Source: Tenodera sinensis | Taxonomy: Eukaryota; Arthropoda; Insecta; Mantodea; Mantidae | Assembly: GCA_030765045.1 (NCBI GenBank) | Contig: CM060972.1 | Span: forward strand, 62,309,273-62,373,272 | Length of the DNA: 64,000 nucleotides | Direction: 5' to 3' | Part shown: positions 12,800-26,000 of the stretch, piece by piece | Position numbering within the stretch: the stretch's first letter is position 1 | Layout of the letters: the number at the start of each line of letters is the position of its first letter | Position numbers and translations under genes: made by a program | Notes under the pieces: generated by a model | Databases searched by the model: none | Told to the model about the DNA's origin: nothing | Seen by the model: the letters and a program-made list of their open reading frames with translations, nothing else

Positions 12800-12945
12800 T
12801 TAAATTCACACACATTCACATTCCCCTTCACACTTCCAGACCCTAGGGAGGATGGGGCTGCCCAGCCAGGAATCGCACTTGGAGCTCTTGCACTGCACAG
12901 CAGGCAGGTGCTCTACCAACTGAGCTACAGGGCCAGCCTTAAAAG
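12800..12945 (-). repeat. tRNA-derived SINE, family D, minus strand
   Basis: The minus strand starts GGCCCTGTAGCTCAGTTGGT and continues with AGAGCACCTGCC, which is very close to a real tRNA 5' half; a degenerate B box GTGCGATTCCTGGC follows. The body ends with TCTGGAAGTGTGAAGGGG and a T/A-rich tail. A plus-strand relative is at 17710-17860. The missing acceptor-stem 3' half and the attached body argue against a functional tRNA gene. Confidence 0.75.
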
Positions 12946-14711
12946 AAATTGTTTTGCACTTTTTAGTCTTTTGAGATGTACCATACTACAATTTTTTTAT
13001 TTAAATAATTATTTAGAAAATAAAAAGGTTACAAAACTTCCATTAAAGGGCAGTTTGGCATGAGACAATTGTTGATGTAGCAATAGCTTTTTACCAATTG
13101 CCAAAAGCATGTACAATGGGCTTTAGACAGAACTGATTTTAGTAATATGACACATCGTTATAAGAAAATATGGGGATATTACAAGAAAATATAAAGATGA
13201 TTATTTGTTTATTTTTTAATAAATACAGTTAGGCATCCTATATAAGATCGATAAGGAAAATAATTAGACACTCTCAAAGTTTGCACCTGTATACTGTACT
13301 CACAGGCCTTATTAGAGAATGAATAAATGAAATTAATGTGCCAATGAACTTGGACAAACTATGTGATATTCACTGTTTATTTGAAGAAAAAAAAAAACAC
13401 CATTTATAATGAATCTCAGCCAGGCAGCTTGACCCATTTGGGATTTAAGGCCAGGTCCACAGGCACGGGAGGAAAGTGCATTATCCCTAAACTGCCATGG
13501 TAACATCCTGAAAATGTATAACATCTGCCATTGTGATTTCCTGGTGGTTGTCAAATATCCAAGTACAAATCTTGCACTTGCAAGTTTTTGATAGGATGCA
13601 GAGAAAGAGACAATTGACACTTCTCATATACACTTTCATTCTGTTACGACACGCTGACTAATCAGTGAGTCATGCCTTGCTGTGCACAGCTGATTTTATT
13701 ATGACTTGTGATAGGCCATGAGTATGAGTAATGCCTTCATTCTGCTTGTGTTGAGTGCAAAAACTGAAGTCTGTAAAGAGAACAAAATAAAATATCAGAA
13801 TATCTGTTTTTCACCATATTTAACTACAGTAAGGGACATTTTGGAAATTAGGGGAGTGGCAATCACTAGCTCCCCCCCCCCCCACCCCCCGATTGACCCT
13901 GGTTAGTTCTTAGCATGCAATTTTTCAAGAAGACCACATTGTATTTCATTGTTTAAGTATGCTAACTTCCATTATTCATTTAAAACCAAAACTTAATAGC
14001 AAAATGTGAGAATTCACTAATTTTAAAAGTATGAGAATTCTTGCAGAAAATACTTAAATAGTACATCAAAGTTGTTTTGATAATGAGAATGCTTATCCTG
14101 ATGATAGTATACAGGTAGGTAAAACTTGCTGACGATGGAGATGAATACCTTCAAAATAGTGAAACTAAATTATCACCATGGCGGTCATAATTTTAATTAT
14201 CATGATTATGGCTGACACAAAATTAAATGGTGGTTGGCTCAACACAATGTCCACTCAGAGGCTTGGCATGCCTTACAGTGTTGTATACTTAAACACACTG
14301 TGAAATCATACTGTAAAGCCGGTGATGTAAATACCCTTTGTGTCCACACAATTTATTTGCACAACAGGAAAGAAAATACTAATGATCAGCTAACATCTGT
14401 CATTAAATGTTGTGCCTGCCATAATATATTTGCAGACTATGACTTCTGTCACAACTGTGTCTTGTTCATCATCATATTAATAGCCTGATTACTCCTTTAC
14501 GAAATGTGTCAAAACTAATTATTTTTGTGCCACATGAATCTATCTTTCTGGGTTACAGTTGGGGAAAAAACAAGTTTTCTATATTGTACATTATTTTGGA
14601 ATGTTATGTGTACCATCTGTTGCATCTATGTTTGTATCCGCTATTTGTGCTTATATCTCTCTAATAAATTACTGATAGAGGAAAATGTCTTACATGAAAG
14701 TATTTGCATGT
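12946..14711. other. Unassigned intergenic stretch
   Basis: AT-rich. A C-rich run lies at 13873-13890. Frames at 13333-13620 (minus) and 14234-14488 (plus) were inspected and show no recognisable domain or splice context. Confidence 0.45.
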
Positions 14712-15100
14712 GTTGTTGTTGTTAGCTAAAGCTGGATTTCTGACAATGAAGTCATTAATCCTCTTGCTCTCCAATATTTTTCACTGATGGACGGGGTACT
14801 AGAAGTGGCTGGGCATATTTGAAGGTGGTCTCGATCCATTTCCTCTTGCAGATCACATAGAGGACAGAGTGGTGAAGAATATATCCCAATTCTGTTTAAA
14901 TGTTTTGCCAGACAATCATGTCCTGTAATCAACCTGAAGATTGCAACTGCTGTTTTTTGAGGATACTCAGGAATTCCTGTTTGAATGTTTGGTAGTTCCC
15001 ATCGTTTATTCTTTGATTTTTTATAGTAATATTGTTCAATAATTTTTGTGTATTCAGAGTTGACTAATCTTTTAGCTGCATAAAAGATTTGCATGTAAAT
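14712..15100 (-). mobile_element. Non-LTR retrotransposon 3' fragment (family L-AAC)
   Basis: A 122-codon minus-strand frame encodes the C-terminal end of a non-LTR retrotransposon polyprotein: RLITGHDCLAKHLNRIGI, then a CPLC...DRDH...C cysteine-histidine cluster. On the minus strand the element ends with AGCTAACAACAACAAC, an (AAC)n tail, at 14712. Three other fragments end at exactly the same point (38223, 42443, 62744). All are 5' truncated, the usual outcome of target-primed reverse transcription. Confidence 0.85.
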
Positions 15101-15359
15101 TATTTTAATAGGTAATATTCATTGAAATTTTGAAGGTGTTTCTGATTATGGTTTCACTATAGTGGTGTCTGTTACAAATGGTGTTGACTAATTGTTTTTA
15201 CAACTATGAAGCGTAGGAACCTCTAATGAGGCTTTCCACAGTAAATTGTATTCTAGTACCTGCAGTCTCCGCTTGCGGTGATGAGTGATTAGTTTGGCAC
15301 AATTTATATGCCTTTAGGGTAGGGGCAAGGACATTTAGGGATGGAATGGTCAACAGTTT
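15101..15359. other. Spacer between two LINE fragments
   Basis: No feature recognised. It lies between a minus-strand and a plus-strand LINE piece. Confidence 0.4.
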
Positions 15360-15960
15360 TACTCAGAGTTCTTTTATCTAACTGTGATTATCTTGGAATT
15401 ATTGTAAATCAGACTGGTAAACTTCAAGGAGAAGTAGGAAAAAGAGTACAAAAGGCCTCAAATGCATGATATTATTCATTAAACAGGTGCATATTTGACA
15501 GAAGGGAAGTTGGTAAACAGACCAAAATCCAGGTACATAATGCAGTACTGGAACCTATTATATTATATGGGAGTGAGAGCTGGACAATAAATAAGAATAT
15601 CAGTAAAATTAACTCAATTCAAATGAAGTGCCTAAGAAGAATAGTAGGCAAAATTGGACGAAATAAAATTCGAAATGAAAGAATAAGAGATGAGTTAAGT
15701 TTATCTCCCATAAGTAAAAGAGTTGAAGATAGACAACTTGCATCATACAGACATGTAATAAGAATGGAAGAAGATCGGTAACCTCGTCAATTTACAGAGG
15801 CAAAGCAAAAGGGACAGTGACTGGTTGATAGACCAAGAATGACAAGGAAACAGGTAGTGCAACAACTAGCTGCAAATAGAGGGAAATCAATGGCTCAACT
15901 CAAAGGATTAACCAAGGAAAGAGACAGGTTCAAAAGATGGTTCTGAAGTAATCCCCTAAC
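15360..15960 (+). pseudogene. RTE-type reverse transcriptase C-terminal remnant
   Basis: Plus-strand translation gives the end of an endonuclease-reverse-transcriptase polyprotein: YLGIIVNQTGKLQGEVGKR, then VLEPIILYGSESWTI, MKCLRRIVG, and a basic region ending FKRWF and a stop near 15945. Internal stop codons (for example near 15467, 15780 and 15819) show it is dead. The layout (YLG, LYGSE.W, MKCLRRI) is characteristic of RTE/Jockey-group LINEs of insects. Confidence 0.8.
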
Positions 15961-16167
15961 GCACAATAGTGACATCCTAGGAAATGGAAAGATGCTTTAT
16001 CTGTTTTATGTACAAACAAGCACCATATGGAGGGGAAGGAAAAAAATTGGCCTTCACCAGGTTTGAATCTGTGACTTCAGCTGTTATAGACTAGCATGAT
16101 GACTTACTGAATGGAAGACAACAAAAATTCTATTACTTTTAACTAAGTATTTTTCTATAATTTTTAT

Positions 16168-16572
<405 letters not shown>

Positions 16573-16828
16573 TTATTTTTTTTTATTTACATGCTCAAAT
16601 TAAGATTTGTATTACTCTGGTATTACTTTTTACACCAGAACTTTACTGAAACTTATAGAGTATGCATGGCGTTGGGTCTTCGCTAATGATGGAGACAGCA
16701 ATATCCGAAATATATGCCATAAATTCTGGTGTATAAAGTTAAGTTTGAGTAATGAAATTTGTGCATGCAAATTTGGCTATAAGTTCCTATATATGATGGT
16801 TATCATGAAAATGATTTGTTTGTTCCAG

Positions 16829-17003
16829 GCCTTGCAATGGCAGAATTTCAACCCCCTGCTGTGATTAACAGCATGGACAAGAAATCAGTGCATGACACAA
16901 ATGGGGCCCAGACGCCAATTTTATTGTCTTCGCTCCGAAGCGTTCTCTTTGTGATAAGCTCAGCCCTCATTGGATTTGCAGCGTTTAGAAATACCCTTAC
17001 TTG
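16829..17003 (+). CDS. FAXDC2: FAXDC2 coding exon 1 (start codon at 16837)
   Basis: The exon follows an acceptor (TTTGTTCCAG) and has 8 bases of 5' UTR before ATG at 16837; the frame is closed by a donor GTAAGT at 17004. It encodes residues 1-55 and two bases of Trp56. A hydrophilic first 27 residues is followed by a hydrophobic segment (LLSSLRSVLFVISSALIGF). The ATG has G at -3 and G at +4. No in-frame ATG precedes it within the exon. Confidence 0.85.
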
Positions 17004-20000
17004 GTAAGTTGTAAATCACTATTGTAAGAAATGATTAACTCAGAGGCATTTTGAACAAATATTAAAGTGGGTAAGCTTACCTCTGCTTTTATGATATCCC
17101 AATATTTGTCAAAGATAATCTTGCTTGAATGGCTACAAGCATATACTTTATCATTAAACTGTTATATTAAGAACCTGAATCTAAACCTGTACTTTTAATA
17201 TCTATATCAAACTGCTAAAACATAATGACATTGGAGCATTCTATGGAAAAGACATATTGTTTCATTGTTCAATGAAGTTCTCTAACATCCTCTATAATTT
17301 CCAGCTTTCAATTAACTCTAAAATGAAACCCCTACAACACTAACATAGATTCAGGATTATTGGACACTATTTTTATAGTTACGTGTAGAATACATGAAAT
17401 GTTGCTTACATTGTATGCAAATGCTGCCAAGCATAGTGAACACAATATAGTTTAAAGTGTGAAGAGGAATTATTGTTTAAAATTTGAAGCTTCAAATATT
17501 TAGAGTGATGATCCATGGATAAATCTTTTTGTGGCATAATTACTATTGGAGAATTTTTAAAAATGCATTACTATCTGCAAATTAGATTTTATTAGTCATT
17601 TAGTAATTACGAGTATATTAGTCTTTGTCAAACTAACGAAGTATTTATAAATATGTTTACAAACTATGAATATATAGCTTTACAGTTTATTCCTATTTTG
17701 TTCATAAAATTCTAGCAAACAATAAAATGGTGCCTGCTATGCAAGTCCTGGGTTTGATTTCTGGCTAGGAGGATGGGAATTTTTCCTCCACTAGAATTAT
17801 TTCCCATCCTCCCAAGAGTCTGGAACTATGAATGGGAGTGTGAATATACATAATGTAATTAAAAAAAGCCAAAGTAATAGAAACCCAAAGCTGAAAACCA
17901 CCATAAAGCGAGTGAATACCATTGCTGTTAAGCAATTGTGACAAGAGGTTAAAAGCTGCTGATATGACTTGACGTTAACTATCACGACAAAGGAGAAACC
18001 AAAATAAAATTGAATGACATGTTTATCAGAGGTATTGTAATTCATGGATCAAAAAGTGCAAAACAGCAAGCAGAATATAAATGGAACATTAAAACCAAAA
18101 AATGGTTTTTCTATTAAGCTTTTGTATGAACTATTTTTAAATATTTGACTTCTTAAACTCATTATTTCTTAAGAAAGTGTATAAAAAAGCGTTATTCCAG
18201 TCATTTTATAATATTTAAATTCTTTGCAGTCTATGTTTTATCTGTTTTATTAATATTCTTTGTTTCATGTTCACGTGTTGCTTTCTTTGTATCATAATTA
18301 TATATAAAGTCTCTTTTATATTGACCAAAGCATCATATAATTACATTTACTGTAGTAGGAATTTCCAAAGTAACAAATAGTGGTTTATAATGTTCATTTT
18401 GCATGAGTTTGTCAATAAACAATTTTTTTGTGAGCGTTTAATATTTCTACTATGTTAGGGTTACTAGAGTCATCTCCTTGCAGTTTACTCAGTGGGAGAC
18501 CTGGGATCGATTCCCAGTACCATTGTTGGGATTTTCTCCTGCTGGGAGACCTGGTCCAGGGTGCACTCAGCCTTGTTAGGTCCCTGAGGGCCAATTGAGG
18601 AGCTGCTTGATTGAGAAGTAGTGGCCCCTGGTTGCAAAGACCATATAACCGGCTGGTAGGGACCAGGACTCCAGTGCTGCTCCCCATTCATGATGCCTGT
18701 TGAGGGCAGAGTTGGGAATGCAGTGGCTGTACGGTAGGCCTTGGCACGGAAAGCCCGGCTGTTATGTCACAAGGGGGAAGGAGTTTACTACCCTACAGTA
18801 TTAGTTTATATCTAAAATAGTCGGACCGAACAAAACAAGTTTTAATACTAGTTCTTTTTAACATTGCTGACATGAATACTACCGAGTTCAGTGAAATACA
18901 ATGCAGTGAATAATGAATTTTCCTTCTGTATAATCCAGCACAAATTAAACTTACAAACACTTCTTACTTTACTGGGAGATCAGAAAAGATTCACACAAGA
19001 GAATAAGATCGCAACAAAGATAAAACATAAGATAAGAGGCATGTAGGTCAAAAGATTAAACTTTTAGCAATGTACCAAAGAATATGCATCGTCATTACAA
19101 AAAATAACTATCATGACAAAGGAGAAACCAAAATAAAATTTAATGACATGTTTATCAGAGATATTGCAATTTATGGATCAAAACTGGTGGAAGCTGAAAT
19201 AGAATGCTACATAGCTCATTAAGGATATCAGGAAGTGATAAATCTTAAAGGTTGAATGACTGTAAAAAAAAGCAGTTGTAAAAAACAACATGTAGATATC
19301 CAGAATTAAGTTCATTGTCACTTAGTATTTGTGGACAACAAACTGAGAGGCCACCAAAATTTCAAGATTTAGGCTCTGTGTGTGCATGTGCATGCTTGTG
19401 GCATAGTTCAAAATGAAAAGTCTGAGCATTACCAAACATGGTATTTAAGTTCAATATCTTCTAAGAGTGCAACACAAAAGATTTTCAAAATTTTCACCAT
19501 AAACTACCTTTTACATGCAATTTTTTCAAAATTTGTTTTCTCAAAAAAGAAAACATTTTTGTCTAAAATATCATATATTTAACATATTTACATAATAAAT
19601 AAAATATTTTATTTGAATTTTCTGGGAATGGCAGAATGAAGTCTTTTTCATTTTGGAGGAATTATATATATGTTTATTTAACTGGGGTAAATATTAAGAG
19701 ATATAGAGCTGTACTACACAAACAATGTAGATCTCTTTAAAGCACAATTTATTTTAAATAATCTTTATTTGTGACATCAACTATTTTCAAGACCAGTTTA
19801 ATGGTTTGAATTTTTCATATTTTTGTGATTTTTTTAAAGTGCAAGTGTCTAAAAATGGAGTGAAACATTATAGGTTTGGTACCAAGGAAAACTGAAGTCT
19901 GTGCCATCTGCTGGAAAGAAGTTTGTAGCTGTCTTTCAGGCCATTAAAAAAATGTATAAACTGATTGTATTCAGAAGGACAAAACCATAACTGAAGAGTA

Positions 20001-23000
20001 GTATTCCAACATTTCAAAACAAATAAATAAAAATACATGATAAAACAGGCATTTGCAAAAGAGAGAAATATTTTGATCCAGACACCATTCATGTTTACAA
20101 AATTGTTTTAGTGATGTGAAAACAGAGATTTGAAGTATCAACTGTTGAAGCATTGAATCAATTTGGCTCCCTCTACTATCTCAAAGTTCAATCTCAGCAT
20201 TTTTCATCAAATAAAGAGATAGTTACAACCGTATGAGAACATTTTGATATATTGCTGGCAAATTTTTTCAAAAACAGATTAATCCCATTGCATAAGTCGT
20301 CATCCTTCTCCTCCCCATCGTCATCATCAGATTACCTTAAATGGAGCCTATAGAGACCTCTAGCAAGGTTTTCTACAGTCTTGGCATCTTTCAAATATTG
20401 ACTTCCATCTGCCTGTAGAGCCCTAATAATGTTTAGAGTGATTAGCTCAGTGTCTGCAAGTTGGTCTAAGAGAGAAGCAGGCACTGTGAAAATGACATTT
20501 TCCTCAAGGAGCCTTTTTCCAGGGCATGGAATTCTTTTACTTCCAAATATGGAACCAATGATATTACTACCATTCCAGAAAATCCATGTTAAGAATTTTT
20601 TTTGGAGTATTGACAAAATAAATATGTTGTTAGGTGAATTCTAAACTTTGAAACTTTGATTTTAATCAATTTTTAAACCTTTGCCTCTTTAAACAGAACT
20701 TCCATTTATTAACAAAAAACTTCTGATAAAAGATACTGGGTCTATTACTCCTAAAACTTAAGTTGGTTGGCATATAACTCTTCAAAATGTTTCCAAATTT
20801 CTCTAGTTGGATATTCTCCAGTTCAGCTAAATTGTTGGTTATTGACAATTTTATATCATAGTATATGTTCAATCAGTGAGATTTCAAAATAGCTTAGGAT
20901 AAAAATGAATCTTAATAGCATTTTTATGCTTTTTCTGTAAAGTTGATAAAAGTTGAGCTACAAGGTGTTAATTAGACTGATGATATTGGTCCACTCATAA
21001 AACATTACATTGTAGAAAAGAAAATAAGTATTTAAAACCTTGTTTATTTATTGGTAGGCCTTCACCCTTCCAGATGACCCATGTATGTTGTGTTGATAAC
21101 ATTTACATGGCCTTGATTTATGTTAATATATTTGGCTTATTAGGTGGATCAGGGAGAGGCTAAGATGGGCTATACCCCCTCCCCTTAATTGTATAAAAAA
21201 TGTGACATTTGTTATACTTGATTTGTAATGAAGCTTTGCTTTGGTAAAATCAAAACCAATTAAGGAAATTGAAGCTATTAACAGTGAAGCAACAAGATTA
21301 TAAAGTAAGAACAAATTAGAATCAAAACCAATTTTTATTTTTACTTCATTTAGAAAGTAGAAATAATATGACCAATTATTTGTTCATGCTCAGTGAATTT
21401 ATCATAGTGGTGAACTATTATTTCAAGAAAGTTCCACTAAAGAAAGTAAGAGAAAGAATCAAATAGGTCAAATCAAATATGCTTTACATTTACTATTAAA
21501 TAACCCCTGAATAAGAATTAAGATCTCTAACAATGAGGATAAATAACTTAAGAATAAAACTGAATAATCATACTATTTAAATATTATAACAAATGATAAA
21601 CTGCATTACTTTTCCAGTAATTTTATTTTCTCTACTAAAACTGAAGCACAAAAACACAGTTCTGTTTTATTGTTAACACAGTCTACAGTTTGTCATTACC
21701 TTGCAACCTTCAGCAGTTCTGTCCTCTTGTAACTTTGACACTTTTCTGTCTTTCAGTTCTCTCTGTGTAACAGCTGGCTTTGATGCTTACACTTACTAAA
21801 ACTGCTTCACACAACAACTCTGATGCGATAACTCATGTCTGCAACTGTCTATAGTAATACACACATTCTCTCAATGGCTGTATACACATGCTGCTAACAG
21901 CTGTCTTGTTCAACACTCACGACTCCATCACAAAAACCATTCCTCTCCCTGTCTCGTCTTGCTCATATGGTTCATAATGACACAGCACAAATTTTTCTTG
22001 AAATTCACCTTTTCTCAAACTCTCTTAAATAAGCCAGCAGACGGAAGTCTCTAGAACAGTCTAGAAATGCTTTGTTCTGCCATGCCCATTGTTGTTGGTT
22101 GCATATTTACAAGCAGTGGTGTGAGGTAGCTTGACCTTGAGCATCTGCGACATGCTGCCTTTGCCCTGCATCAGAATATTATGTTAAAGGGCATCTTTAT
22201 TTAATAAGGTAACATTCATTTATTACTTCAATATACATACATAGTCATGCCCTCACCATAAAACAACGGCTCTGTATTAATATTATTTATTTTAAAGTAT
22301 GCAATAAATAATTTTATAAAACCTTGTTTCAAAGAATTATCTGTGAATCACTTAGATCAGTGGTGTCAATTTGGCCCCGAGTGGCAATGCCACACAGAGA
22401 GCCAGTCGCAGTGCCCTGGGCTTAGCGAGCCAATCTGTTAGAAACCAGTTCAGTGCAGTTTTCCGTGTGATGCAGGCAGAGCAATGGCTGCGTCCGAGAG
22501 CACACACATGAGTCATTTGTATTCACCTGTTTTGAATGCGAAAAACAATTCCTCTGCAAAGTTGTCAGTAGTAGTATTCATGACCTAATATGCAACCATT
22601 ATCTTGCGTTAAAAAATACAACATACAAAGACATTATGAATGTAGATAAAGTAAATAATGCAGCAGTACAGCTGGAGCTGATAGAAGTACAATGTGATCG
22701 TCGCCTTCAAGAGAAATTCGACAATTCATGCTCAGACACATTGATTGAATTCTACCGGAAACTTGACAATAGGCATTTCCCAAATTATATTTCCAACGCA
22801 GCAAAAACTATGACAATTTATAGTAGTAACTACCTTGGTGAACAGGGTTTCTGTATAATGAAGCTCCTGAAAACTCATCTCAAAAGCAGACTCTTGGATA
22901 GCAATTTAGCATCCAGTCTTAGGATCTGTTTTTGTAATGTTTTTGAGCCAAATTTTGAAGTGTGTGAATTCAAAAATATGCCAAGTGACTGATCCTACAA

Positions 23001-26000
23001 ATGTGTAACAATGTGGTATTTTACTTAGGTTCTCAGTAAGATTGTCTTAAATTCATTATGCAGATGCTTAACACTAAAATATGTATCTGTAAGGACAGTA
23101 GTTTTCAAATAACTTACATGTAGGTCTTCCCTTTAATTTTGAAGGAAATTGCCAACCCCTGTTAGTAATGATGTTTTGTGTTATTTCACTTATTTGAAGA
23201 TAATCCAAGTAAATATTCTGTTATTTATGTTTAATCAAAATACCTAAGAATATGCAGGATTTGAAAGCTGCCATTTACTTTTAGTATAAATACAGATATA
23301 TCTGATGCAAGTTCGTATTAAAAGCTCTATTATTAACACTGTGTAATTATTCTTATTTATTTACTCATTCATTCATTCACTTGAAAACTGATTTTGACAT
23401 TTTCACATCTAGGATTGAAAAGTAATAAAAACATCTATCTTCAAGAGGTATGTAAGTGCGTAAATGATGTACTTGACAGTTCGAGAATGCTAACCCAAGG
23501 GCTAGGGTAGGTTTAATAGCATTCAGCCTAATCTTCAGAAAGTTGCAACCATTTTACTATTTTAATCAACATGAATAACTACGTCAAGTAGTTTTCTTTT
23601 ATGGGTGAGAAGTACTGTTCCCCTTCATAGATCCAACTTGTATCTGTGCTTTGTATCCTTGTAGGTAATTCTGAAGGAGAAAAATCATAAGGTATAGGCA
23701 CTCCAAGAAAGGTTTTGTCTGTGGACGCAACCAAGCTGCAAGTAAACAGGTGTTAGGTGATAACACTGCTAGTGTTGATATGTATTACGTCATGTTTTGC
23801 CTCCTGGTTGTAGCACTACCCTCAACTGCCTGTGACCTTGACACCACTGACTTATATGATAATTGAAAACAACTGAAAATTCTCTATTATTTAGTGCATT
23901 TTGCTCATTGCTAAATATGTTTTGAAATATGCTAACCACTCCCTAAAAGAATCCATATCTGCCTATAACATTATTTCTACAAATCTCTAATACTAACATT
24001 AAAACATTTCAGTAAATCTTGTGATTTAATGTAATGCAAATGAATGAATAAGTAATCAAATGGAAGTGTCTTACCACTGAGTGCTGTTGTCCCTAGGCAC
24101 TTGCAGAGGTTCTGGGGTGCTTCTGGAGATTTCTGGCAGGCCCTCTGGGATAAACTTTTAGACACAGTAGGAGAGGATCCTACAAGTTTCTGGGTATATG
24201 GTAAGTGCATATCTTCTGGTATTTGTAAATGTCAAGCTTTGTTGTAATTGGACAATACTAATAATGAACTCAACTTATATCACTTTCTGATGTATTTATA
24301 GATTCTTATGTGCCCTTTAAATTTAGTTTAAACAATAAAAATACAATCAAATGAAACAAATTTCTCAATGTTTGCAATTTTCCAATCATTTCTTTACTTT
24401 TTATTTCTCCTTTAGTAAAATGTAAGTGGAAATATTTAGGTTTAAGGATTCTATTAAATATTGAGGTACAAATGTTGCTGCAAATGACAGCAGCTTATCA
24501 ATTTCTTATATATTTGTATTCATTTGCACCCTATAAATCATGAACACAATTTACAAATATGCATACTTACAATATGGATTATTATCAGTATCATTAGAGA
24601 GCCTAGACAGCCTCCAACCGACAGTTGGTAGTGCACTTGCCTCTGGCACGGAGGACCTGGGTTCGATCCCCAGTACCAGCATGGGGATTTTATCCCCTCT
24701 GGGAGGTCTGGCACGGGGTCACTGAGCCTCGTTAGTCCTGGGAGGACCAATTGAGGAGCTCCTTGATGGAAAAGTAGTGGCCCCTGGTCATGAAGACTGC
24801 ATAACTGGCCGGGAGGGATCGGGAAGCTGACCACATACCACCTCCAGCACTGCACCCCACCAATGATGCCTGTAGTGGACCGATGTGGGGGATGCAGTGG
24901 CTGGGCGGTATGGCTTGGCTCTTCATTGGCTGTTGTGCTGAGGCTTAGCTTATTAGAGAGCCTATATTATCATGAATAGATATCTGATTGATTTGTTTAG
25001 AAATGAAAGACAAAAGCTATATATTTATATGTATATACTGGGTGAGGATTCAGAAGTTGTGCAATCCCATCATTTTACAGGCTATGCCGTAAACACTGTC
25101 CACTGCATCGCATGTATCAATTCGTCCGAAATGACTGGTTTGCACCGCTGTGCATAAAGCAACTTGCTCTCTTAGCACCATGTGTGCATGTTGGTCTTCA
25201 TTGGTGAAGATCCCAGATTCAAGTTCTGCCACATGAAGCTACTTTTTTATGTTTAGTAAATTTAACGACAACTGATAGTTTGGAATGGAAATGTCATTTC
25301 ACTTAATTAGTTTAATTATGTAAATTTTATGAAAACACAAATTGTTACTTGTTAGAATATGCGTTAATCAACATCATGAATAAATGCATAGTAACATTTT
25401 AATTATAACTGACAAGCTTAAGGCATCATTACATAATATTTTTCTATTTCATGCAAAAGAAAGCTAATAAATTGTTCTGAGAGTTTACAAAATGCAGTAC
25501 GTACATACGAACCAGACAGCATTTGCAAGCCCATATTATCATCATTGTGGACCTTTCCGATTGCCAAACTAGTGAATTTAACAGTGACTATGACCACATG
25601 ATGGACCATCACACAGATAAACCTACGCATTTCCTCCATATGGTGGTAATAGGTGTTCAAAATGTTTTCTATTTGAAAACATTGTGCCACAGTGGGCACG
25701 AAGGGCTGTAACTTTGTATTTATAGGAAAATCCACTTTCTAGTGCATTTGGAAGAACACATGACTTGCTAGAACATTCTCGAACTATAAACAGAAATGAA
25801 TTTGACAAAATTATTTATTCACAGGATTTGAACTTCCGACCTTCACCCTGACTTTTTAACATGTTAACCACTATGTAACTAGAGCATCTTAACAGTGAGC
25901 GCTACCTTAGCACTAATCAGCAGACTGGTGAATGCGATGTCAGCACCTGCATTTTGCATTGTCTGTAAAATGCAGGGTTGCCTAGTTACCAATCTGCAGG

